From Paludibacteraceae bacterium (lineage in GTDB: Bacteria; Bacteroidota; Bacteroidia; Bacteroidales; Paludibacteraceae), in assembly GCA_016297215.1 (NCBI GenBank), contig JAEDGZ010000006.1:1-64000 (forward strand): DNA of 64,000 bases, written 5' to 3'. Position 1 is the stretch's first letter. Each line of letters opens with the position of its first letter. The notes under the pieces are model-generated. The model did no database searches, was not told the origin of the DNA, and worked only from the letters and a program-made list of their open reading frames with translations. This document shows, piece by piece, positions 57,759 to 64,000 of this stretch. A program made the translations under genes and the position numbers.

Positions 57759-59408
57759 TCAGAACTCGCTGGTGAAGTGGAACTTGATATGTTTGTAGTC
57801 GTTCTGCGCCATTTGCAGGACGTAGGCGCTGTCCGCCATGAAGACATCGCGACCGTCTTTGTCGAATGCCATATACTGCGCTTTGCGTTTCTTGAACATC
57901 TCCAACTCCGCCGCGTCGTCGCTCTCTATCCAGCAGGCTTTGTACATCTGCAGCGGCTCCCAGCGGCATTTGGCGTTGTACTCATGCTCCAAGCGATACT
58001 GTATCACCTCAAACTGCAACTGCCCGACGGTGCCGATAATCTTGCGCCCGTTCATCTGGCTGACAAAGAGTTGCGCCACACCTTCGTCCATGAGTTGGCT
58101 CACCCCCTTGTCGAGTTGTTTCTGCTTCATCGGGTCGGCGTTCTCTATGTATTTGAACATCTCCGGCGAGAACGACGGCAGTCCCTTGAAGTGCAAGTCC
58201 TCGCCCGCCGTCAGCGTGTCGCCTATCTTGAAGTTTCCGGTATCGGGCAGACCGATGATGTCGCCCGCAAAGGCTTCGTCCACCGTCTCCTTGCGCTGCG
58301 CCATGAAGCATGTCGGCGACGAGAAACGCATCTGCTGCCCCTTGCGCACGTGTTTATAATAGGTGTTGCGTTCGAACTTACCGCTGCATATCTTGAAGAA
58401 CGCAATGCAGGAACGGTGGTTGGGGTCCATATTCGCGTGAATCTTAAAGCAGAAGCCCGTGAACTTGTCTTCCATAGGCTCCACTTTCCGCTCCACGGCA
58501 TCCACGGGAAGCGGGGAGGGGGCAATACGCACGAAGCATTCCAGCAACTCCTTCACGCCGAAGGTGTTGAGCGCCGAGCCGAAGAATACAGGTGCCAACT
58601 CGCCCGCGAGGTAGTCTGCGTGGGAGAAGGGGTTATACACACCCTCTATCATCTCCAAGTCTTCTTGCAGTTTTGCGGCATCTTGCTCGCCTACCAACTC
58701 GGCTATCTGCGGGTCGTTCACATCGTCAAAACGCAGCGACTCGGTAACATGCGTCTTGTCGGGCTGGTAGAGGTCGAGCGTAGATTGGAAGATGTTGTAC
58801 ACGCCCTTGAAGCGCGGACCGCTATTTATGGGCCAACTGAGCGGGCGCACATGAATACCCAACTCCTGTTCTACCTCATCCAGCAAGTCGAACGGGTCTT
58901 TACCCTCGCGGTCCATCTTGTTGATAAAGACCATCACGGGGGTCTTGCGCATGCGACATACCTGCATCAGTCGGCGTGTCTGTGTCTCCACACCTTTCGC
59001 AGCGTCTATCACAATAATCACCGAGTCCACGGCAGTCAGCGTGCGGAAGGTGTCCTCCGCAAAGTCTTGGTGTCCGGGGGTGTCAAGGATATTGATATGA
59101 TAGACCGTCTCGCCTTGCTGTTCTCCGTTAATGTCCGTTAATGAACCGTTAATCGTTTGGTTAGCAGGTTTGTAATCAAATCCCATGACGGAGGTTGCCA
59201 CAGATATACCGCGCTGTTTCTCTATCTCCATCCAGTCGGAGGTAGCGGTCTTGCGTATCTTGTTTGACTTGACGGCACCCGCCACATGAATAGCGCCTCC
59301 GTAGAGGAGCAGTTTCTCGGTCAGAGTAGTCTTACCCGCATCGGGGTGTGAGATAATGGCGAACGTCCGCCGCCTAAGTATTTCCTGTTGTTCGTTTGTT
59401 GAGAGCAT
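57759..59408 (-). CDS. prfC: Peptide chain release factor 3
   Basis: A 549-residue GTPase that removes RF1/RF2 from the ribosome. The G1 loop SHPDAGKTTLTEKLL, the G2 region EKQRGISVATSVM, G3 ILDTPGHQDF and G4 FINKMDREGKDPF are intact. C-terminal RF3 domains follow (KGQQMRFSSPTCFMAQRKETVDEA). Between the G2 strand (GFDYK) and G3 lies an extra segment of about 24 residues (PANQTINGSLTDINGEQQGE) that RF3 does not have in the Bacteroidales sequences I recall. It is encoded by three CCGTTAAT repeats. The length excess over E. coli RF3 (529) fits this insert. The GIY-YIG gene ends 2 bp upstream. Confidence 0.95.
   Translation of the reverse strand: MLSTNEQQEILRRRTFAIISHPDAGKTTLTEKLLLYGGAIHVAGAVKSNKIRKTATSDWMEIEKQRGISVATSVMGFDYKPANQTINGSLTDINGEQQGETVYHINILDTPGHQDFAEDTFRTLTAVDSVIIVIDAAKGVETQTRRLMQVCRMRKTPVMVFINKMDREGKDPFDLLDEVEQELGIHVRPLSWPINSGPRFKGVYNIFQSTLDLYQPDKTHVTESLRFDDVNDPQIAELVGEQDAAKLQEDLEMIEGVYNPFSHADYLAGELAPVFFGSALNTFGVKELLECFVRIAPSPLPVDAVERKVEPMEDKFTGFCFKIHANMDPNHRSCIAFFKICSGKFERNTYYKHVRKGQQMRFSSPTCFMAQRKETVDEAFAGDIIGLPDTGNFKIGDTLTAGEDLHFKGLPSFSPEMFKYIENADPMKQKQLDKGVSQLMDEGVAQLFVSQMNGRKIIGTVGQLQFEVIQYRLEHEYNAKCRWEPLQMYKACWIESDDAAELEMFKKRKAQYMAFDKDGRDVFMADSAYVLQMAQNDYKHIKFHFTSEF
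59101..59178. repeat. Repeat-derived insert in prfC
   Basis: CCGTTAAT occurs at 59125, 59135 and 59146 (10- and 11-bp steps), inside a stretch translated as the extra loop before the DTPG motif of RF3. Confidence 0.75.
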
Positions 59409-59410
59409 GT

Positions 59411-60082
59411 TTATTCTAATGATTCTTTTTCTTTGCGTAAGTCGGTAAGTTTCTTTCCTTTATAGGTAAAGTAAGCAGGTCCCTGATAAGCTGCGGATGG
59501 TGTGCGCTTTTCCTCCGGCATATACGTTCCTGTGAAAGCAGACAATGTAAAGATTCGGTCTTGATATTCTATGTGGTTGTCGTCTGCAACCCGTACTTTT
59601 ATTTTCGTGGGGATAAATTCTATTTCTTCCCCTTCCTGAACCCCAATCATAGAAAAACGAAAACTTGCACGCGCAGTGTGGCGAACTTTCTCATTCTCAT
59701 TCTCTGTCTTTTCCGGTTTACACTCTTGCTCTGGGATAAGTTTTCCTTGCTCATCAGGGCGAAGAATCACAGCATCATCCAAAGTGATAGAAATATTCCG
59801 TAATATATCCAATGCCTGTGCCGGTTTGATATTAAAGAACTCACGTCCCGGACGAATACGCAAGTTTGTCAAACTGTCAATGGTCTTGTGGACCAACCGC
59901 TCTACTTCGTTGAATTTGGTAGTCCGCAAAATAGCGTATATATTGTAAGGCAAAGGTACCGCTGTATTATCTAACTCTTTAGCGCGTACATCCACCGGAC
60001 GGCTTGATTTTCCTATCTTTACCCAATCTTCGCGAAAGGAAGGATTGGTCAAGATATAAACATATCCTATTTTATTCTCCAT
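59411..60082 (-). CDS. GIY-YIG (T5orf172/MUG113-like) domain protein
   Basis: A 223-residue protein. Residues 1-95 form a GIY-YIG-type nuclease domain (IGYVYILTNPSFREDWVKIGKSSRPVDVRAKELDN, with tyrosines, R and a C-terminal E in VERLVHKTI; a later REFFNI). The C-terminal domain (about residues 135-205; FRFSMIGVQEGEEIEFIPTKIKVRVADDNHIEYQDRIFTLSAF) is a small beta domain often joined to such nucleases. The start is the ATG at 60082; a longer frame would enter ridA. The gene is AT-richer than prfC and ridA and looks acquired. Its DNA target is unknown, and it may belong to a defence or mobile module. Confidence 0.78.
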   Translation of the reverse strand: MENKIGYVYILTNPSFREDWVKIGKSSRPVDVRAKELDNTAVPLPYNIYAILRTTKFNEVERLVHKTIDSLTNLRIRPGREFFNIKPAQALDILRNISITLDDAVILRPDEQGKLIPEQECKPEKTENENEKVRHTARASFRFSMIGVQEGEEIEFIPTKIKVRVADDNHIEYQDRIFTLSAFTGTYMPEEKRTPSAAYQGPAYFTYKGKKLTDLRKEKESLE

Positions 60083-60113
60083 TTTGATAATGCTTCTTTG
60101 ACACTCGATAGCC

Positions 60114-60485
60114 CTACAATACCGCAATTACTTCAATCTCTACCAGTCCGCCTTTGGGGAGTTGGGCTACGGCTACGGCGGAGCGGGCGGGGAACGGGGC
60201 TTTGAAGAGGGTGGAGTACACCTCATTCAGCGTGGCAAAGTTCGCCATATCGGTGAGGAATACTGTGGTCTTCACTACATGGCTTGCGTCCGTGCCTGCC
60301 GCCTCCAATATCGCGGCTACGTTCTTCACCGATTGCTCTGCTTGGCTGCGGAAGTCCGTGCCTGCAAAGTCGCCTGTCTTGGGGTCAATACCGAGTTGTC
60401 CGCTCGCAAAGAGCATGCCGTTAGCCACTACTGCTTGGCTGTATGCGCCTATTGCTGCCGGCGCGTTGGGAGTGTTGATAATCAT
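60114..60485 (-). CDS. ridA: RidA family enamine/imine deaminase
   Basis: A 123-residue trimeric enzyme that hydrolyses reactive 2-aminoacrylate-type enamines formed by PLP enzymes. APAAIGAYSQAVVANGMLFASGQLGIDP at the start and ARSAVAVAQLPKGGLVEIEVIAVL at the end, including the key arginine in PFPARSAV, are diagnostic. The length is normal. It lies upstream of the GIY-YIG and prfC genes in the same direction. The 234-bp gap to the C1 peptidase holds no gene that I can support. Confidence 0.95.
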   Translation of the reverse strand: MIINTPNAPAAIGAYSQAVVANGMLFASGQLGIDPKTGDFAGTDFRSQAEQSVKNVAAILEAAGTDASHVVKTTVFLTDMANFATLNEVYSTLFKAPFPARSAVAVAQLPKGGLVEIEVIAVL

Positions 60486-60719
60486 GTCAATTATGAGTTA
60501 TTAAAAAGATTCGTAATAAGAAAGATTAGAAATGTGGTTACTATTTAGTCTCTTTCCCTCTGCACTTCCGTCAAAATCCTTCCGAATCTCTGCGCGGCGT
60601 AGCCGTGCAAGGTGTTTTATTATTTGCCTGCTCGCTGTCGCTCGCGAGATTATCAAGGATTATTACGGAGCCTATCGAAGCAACCTCATGAGAGTCTATG
60701 TCAAGGGCAGGGGTGGGTC

Positions 60720-61946
60720 CTATTTTATCCCCAGTTTCTTCCGTATATCCTTCGGCAGGGCGTCTTTGTGGAGAAGGACATCGTTGGTCTTGTATTGCAT
60801 GAACGCCTCCGATACGTACCAGATACCTTTGTAGTCGCTCTTCTGCGTGCCCCACGAGTTCTTCACCATGTAGTAGCGTTTGCCGTTCTGGTCTTTCGCC
60901 ACGCCGAAAATCTGCATGCCGTGGTCGTCGGTGGTCTCCCAACTGTCGAACGCCTGTTGGCGCATCTCCTGCGTGATGGTCATCTCCGGTAGCGGTTTCT
61001 TGGTCAACTCATCGCGCTTGTCTGCCTCCGACAGCCCGAGCCAGTGCGCCATATCCGAGCCCGTGAGGTCGGCTCCCTTATCGGCATCGGGCATCACGCC
61101 GATACCTTTGCGGGTGAAGCCCACCTCCGACACATCCGCGCCCCAAGCCAGCGTGTAACCCTGCGCCAGCGCGTGGTCGATGATACGCATCATGTCCTCC
61201 ACCGGCACGTTGTACATCTGGTCCATGCGCCAGTTGTCCGGCACCTCAAGGGCAAACTGCGTGTAGAAAGGATGGTGGGTGTAGGAGGTAATGCTCACAT
61301 AATCATCGGCATTCAGCCCGAGCGACGCGGCAAAACTCTGCGGCGTGTACTCCTTGCCTTCGTAGGTAAAGGTCTCGGGGCACTCGCCCAAATAGGTGTC
61401 GTAGATGGCTTGCAGCCCTTTCTTCCACACGGGCGTCAGTTTCTTCAGCCGCCCGTTGGTGAGTGCACGCACATAGCCTTCCGCCAGCGCGTCCAACTCG
61501 TTGTGCACGGGCAGCGTGTCGCCTGCCGTTGCTCCGTATTGTATGCCCGGCATCGCCTCTTGCGGCACCAGCCCGTAGTTCTTCAGGCAGTAGATGACAT
61601 CGTATGCCGACCCGCCCGGGGCGAACTCTGTGGAGCCGTACATGCGCACCACGTACTCGGCGCGGTCCATCATCGTGTGGTGCACCACGAACATCTCGCT
61701 CAGGTCGTACTCACCTTTACCCATGCGCAGCAACTCGCTCTCGAGGAATCCGATGGCCGAGAAACTCCAGCAAGTGCTGCTGCGGTGTTGGTTCTTCACG
61801 GGCGTAATGCCAAGGCTGTCCACCGTGGTGAACACAAAGCCTTCCGGCACTGAGTCTGCCGCCACAACGGCACTATCCTGCTGCGCATAGAGCGGCAGGA
61901 CAAGCATAAAAGCACAAAGAATAGAGAGAATAATTTGTTTTTTCAT
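60720..61946 (-). CDS. C1-family cysteine peptidase (bleomycin hydrolase-like), exported
   Basis: A 408-residue papain-fold peptidase with a signal peptide (KKQIILSILCAFMLVLPLYA). The catalytic cysteine is in HRSSTCWSFSAIGFLESELLR with the preceding glutamine in VKNQ. The histidine is in TTDDHGMQIFG and the asparagine in MVKNSWGTQ. Insertions typical of the C1B bleomycin hydrolase/PepC group are present (GQ replaced by GSAYDVIYCLKNYGLVP). The ATG at 61946 gives the best leader; the longer frame starts at 61982. It is probably periplasmic or surface-exposed. The promoter is at 62075-62106, leaving a leader of about 120 nt. Confidence 0.9.
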   Translation of the reverse strand: MKKQIILSILCAFMLVLPLYAQQDSAVVAADSVPEGFVFTTVDSLGITPVKNQHRSSTCWSFSAIGFLESELLRMGKGEYDLSEMFVVHHTMMDRAEYVVRMYGSTEFAPGGSAYDVIYCLKNYGLVPQEAMPGIQYGATAGDTLPVHNELDALAEGYVRALTNGRLKKLTPVWKKGLQAIYDTYLGECPETFTYEGKEYTPQSFAASLGLNADDYVSITSYTHHPFYTQFALEVPDNWRMDQMYNVPVEDMMRIIDHALAQGYTLAWGADVSEVGFTRKGIGVMPDADKGADLTGSDMAHWLGLSEADKRDELTKKPLPEMTITQEMRQQAFDSWETTDDHGMQIFGVAKDQNGKRYYMVKNSWGTQKSDYKGIWYVSEAFMQYKTNDVLLHKDALPKDIRKKLGIK

Positions 61947-62074
61947 AATGGTCAGCATTATTGTAAAAAAATACTTGAACAATTCTTGATAATAATTTGT
62001 AGAAAAAGAAAGTTCAGACTATTGTTTGTTATTGGGAGGAAAAAGTTTTGTATAAATCCATCACAAATTCGCCG

Positions 62075-62106
62075 CAAAGATACAAAAAAAAAGCGAGATA
62101 CGCAAA
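62075..62106 (-). promoter_or_regulatory. Promoter of the C1 peptidase gene
   Basis: Minus strand: TTTG (62103-62106), a 20-nt spacer and TATCTTTG (62075-62082). The 120-nt leader that follows shows no known riboswitch. Confidence 0.8.
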
Positions 62107-62159
62107 TAAAGTTGTAAAAACTTATTTTTTTTGATAGTATCGCGTACGAAACAACACAT

Positions 62160-62194
62160 AAAAAACAACCGTCTAACCACAAGTTAGGCGGTTG
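62160..62194 (-). terminator. Terminator of rng
   Basis: CAACCGTCTAAC (62166-62177) pairs with GTTAGGCGGTTG (62183-62194) with one G-T. On the minus strand TTTTTT follows at 62160-62165. It lies 11 bp beyond the rng stop. Confidence 0.88.
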
Positions 62195-62205
62195 CTTTTG
62201 TCAGG

Positions 62206-64000
62206 TTACTTTTCTCCGTTTTGAGGATTGGGTTGTTTTGCTTTGTTCGTTTTTTTTTCGGCTTTCTTTGGTTCAGCAGGTTCGGCTTTCTCTGCCTTCT
62301 TTGGCTCTTTGGGAGCGGCTTTTGTCGTCTCCTTTTTTGAGGTGGTGGCAGGAGCGGCTTTCTTTGTTGCTTCCTTTTTGGGAGCAGCGGGAGCGGCTTT
62401 TGGCGGCTCTTTCTGCTCCTCTGCGGGAGCCGTTTGCTTCTCCTCCTGCTTGTCAGCTTTCTTCTCGTCTTTTTTCTCCTCTTTGGGCAGTTGTAATGGG
62501 TTGCCCTGCGCATCGAAGAAACGAGTTTCGAGCATGCCGAGACTCTGGTTCTCAATCACTCTGACGCCGAACTTACGCCGCCACCGGTTGGCTAAACTGC
62601 TGAAGAGTCCGCGTGTGGCGTAAGAATAGACGAAGGGGTGCAGATGCAGTCGAAGTCGCTTGCCGAAATGCTCGGTGAAATGCTCTATCTCTTCCTGCAC
62701 TTGGTCGGTAAAGAGTAGGGTAGGTTGCACTTTGCCTTTTCCCATACAGGTCGGGCATACCTCCATCACCTCCATCTCTACCGCCGGGCGTACGCGCTGG
62801 CGTGTGATCTGCATCAGTCCGAACTTGCTGAGCGGCAGCACGTTGTGGCGTGCTCGGTCGCGCTCCATCAGTTTGCGCATGTAGTCGTAGAGTTGCTGTT
62901 GGTGCTCCTTCGAGTCCATGTCGATAAAGTCCACAATGATGATGCCGCCTATATCGCGCAGCCGCAACTGGTGCGCCAACTCCTCGGCTGCCAGCATGTT
63001 AAACTGGTAGGCGTTCTCCTCTTGGTCCTCAAAAATCTTTTTGCTTCCAGAGTTAACGTCGATAGAGAAGAGTGCCTCGGTGCGGTCGATGATCAGGTAG
63101 CCGCCGTGCTTGAATCCAACCACGCGCCCTAAGCCTGTTTTCATCTGTCGAGTGATGTCGAACTTGTCAAAGATCGGTTGTGTCCCTTCGTAGAATTTCA
63201 CAATTTTTGCGCTCTCCGGCGCAACGAGTTCCAGATACTGGCGCACCTCATCGTAAACGCCTTGGTCGTTGACCTGAATGGAGGTGAAGTCGGGCGACAA
63301 CACATCGCGAATGATTCCGATGGTGCGCCCTATCTCCTCGCTGACGAGGCTGACGGGTTCTTTCTTCTGGAGGGATTTGACGGTGTCTTCCCAGCGTTGC
63401 ACGAGCAGCCGCAACTCGTTGTCCAACTCCGCGGCACGTTTGTCCTCCGCCACGGTGCGCACGATGATACCGAAACCTTGGGGTTTGATGGAGAGTAGCA
63501 ACTGCTTGAGTCGCGAACGCTCCGCCTCCCGTTTGATTTTCTGGCTCACCATCACGCCGTCCGCAAACGGTATGAGCACCATGTTGCGTCCTGCAATGCT
63601 GATTTCTGCCGTCAGGCGCGGTCCTTTGGTGTTGATGGGCTCTTTGGTTACCTGTACGAGAATGGGGTCGCCCACTTTCAGCACATCGGCTATCTGCCCT
63701 TCTTTGCCCACCTCGGGCTCGCGTTTGATTTTGTCCGTTGCCGGCACTTTTCTTCTGTCCGACACCGCCTTCGTAACATACGAACGCAATGTGCGGAACT
63801 GTGCACCCAAATCCAAGTAATGGAGAAAAGCTTCTTTCTCATAGCCTACATCCACAAAGACTGCATTCAGCGCGGGCATCACTTTCTTCACTCGCCCGTA
63901 GTAGATATTCCCCACTGCGAAGTTATCTTGATTCCGCTTCTCGCGGTTCACCTCTTGCAGGCGGTCATCCTCTGTTAGCGCGATAGCAATCTCTTGTGGC
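62206..64000 (-). CDS. rng: Ribonuclease G/E, 5' end beyond the window
   Basis: An endoribonuclease of the RNase E/G family that processes rRNA and decays mRNA. The frame runs to the window edge (QEIAIALTEDDRLQEVNREKRNQ...), so a few N-terminal residues are missing. The S1 part includes VGNIYYGRVKKVMPALNAVFVDVGYEKEAFLHYLDLG. The catalytic metal-binding region is GGYLIIDRTEALFSIDVNSG and GIIIVDFIDMD, and the zinc link is CPTCMGKG. After the core, a tail of about 90 residues rich in K, E, P and A (KEEKKDEKKADKQEEK, then PKEPKKAEKAEPAEPKKAEKK) is disordered and may bind RNA or partner proteins. Confidence 0.95.
   Translation of the reverse strand, partial: PQEIAIALTEDDRLQEVNREKRNQDNFAVGNIYYGRVKKVMPALNAVFVDVGYEKEAFLHYLDLGAQFRTLRSYVTKAVSDRRKVPATDKIKREPEVGKEGQIADVLKVGDPILVQVTKEPINTKGPRLTAEISIAGRNMVLIPFADGVMVSQKIKREAERSRLKQLLLSIKPQGFGIIVRTVAEDKRAAELDNELRLLVQRWEDTVKSLQKKEPVSLVSEEIGRTIGIIRDVLSPDFTSIQVNDQGVYDEVRQYLELVAPESAKIVKFYEGTQPIFDKFDITRQMKTGLGRVVGFKHGGYLIIDRTEALFSIDVNSGSKKIFEDQEENAYQFNMLAAEELAHQLRLRDIGGIIIVDFIDMDSKEHQQQLYDYMRKLMERDRARHNVLPLSKFGLMQITRQRVRPAVEMEVMEVCPTCMGKGKVQPTLLFTDQVQEEIEHFTEHFGKRLRLHLHPFVYSYATRGLFSSLANRWRRKFGVRVIENQSLGMLETRFFDAQGNPLQLPKEEKKDEKKADKQEEKQTAPAEEQKEPPKAAPAAPKKEATKKAAPATTSKKETTKAAPKEPKKAEKAEPAEPKKAEKKTNKAKQPNPQNGEK

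Overview
The window reads as the chromosome of an order Bacteroidales bacterium (phylum Bacteroidota). The evidence is consistent across the window: twelve promoters of the Bacteroidetes type (TTTG, 20 nt, TAnnTTTG), an absence of strong Shine-Dalgarno sequences, a type IX secretion (T9SS) lipoprotein of PorE type, secreted proteins with T9SS-like C-terminal tails, GldF, Omp28-like proteins, and DUF3078, DUF4293 and DUF6029 proteins. The genus cannot be fixed from the sequence alone. Base composition is moderate in GC. It is visibly AT-richer in the glycan locus (about 13-21.4 kb), in the PDDEXK gene at 43.2-44.2 kb and in the GIY-YIG gene at 59.4-60.1 kb, which suggests those parts are accessory.

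Layout. 0-3.1 kb: the tail of a DNA methyltransferase, a histidine kinase overlapping ispE tail to tail, and a polysaccharide ABC-2 permease. 3.3-8.1 kb: groSL behind a sigma-54-like promoter, a two-domain glycosyltransferase and a divergent sugar kinase. 8.1-12.7 kb: secA, also behind a sigma-54-like promoter, with an overlapping DUF3078 gene. 12.9-22.8 kb: a glycan locus in one direction, with WbsX- and GT4-type glycosyltransferases, a PglD-like acyltransferase, two acyl carrier proteins, two SDR reductases, an acyl-adenylating ligase, a KAS III, a hexapeptide acyltransferase, a PglC-like phosphosugar transferase and a DegT aminotransferase. 22.9-26.7 kb: a RecD-like helicase, the SRP RNA, a GNAT and a two-component system. 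26.9-33.5 kb: a secreted thioredoxin-fold cluster (TlpA, DUF6029 barrel, Omp28-type proteins). 34.3-37.5 kb: a cobalamin riboswitch and nrdDG. 37.7-50.2 kb: an AspT-like transporter, tex, folA, thyA, a YhcG-like nuclease, porE, an Ntn hydrolase, DUF1015, bactofilin and an OmpH chaperone. 50.4-64 kb: a Wzi-like barrel, DUF4293, recQ, kbl, gldF, a nucleoside permease, prfC, a GIY-YIG protein, ridA, a C1 peptidase and rng (cut by the window end).

How genes work together. The glycan locus looks like a small dedicated acyl synthase feeding an amino sugar. The ligase and KAS III would load and extend an acyl group on ACP, and the SDRs would reduce it to a hydroxyacyl. The DegT enzyme would make the 4-amino sugar, a PglD-like enzyme would N-acylate it, and the PglC-like enzyme would place it on a lipid carrier. 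No dehydratase or enoyl reductase is present, so a hydroxyacyl product is predicted. The riboswitch would switch nrdDG (B12-independent ribonucleotide reduction) off when cobalamin is available.

The most unusual property is the repeat landscape. Two families of GC-rich palindromes and many short AT-rich tandem repeats lie between genes. The same sequences also lie in frame inside conserved genes (methyltransferase, ispE, recD-like, and probably recQ and prfC), where they add low-complexity peptides at domain linkers and loops.
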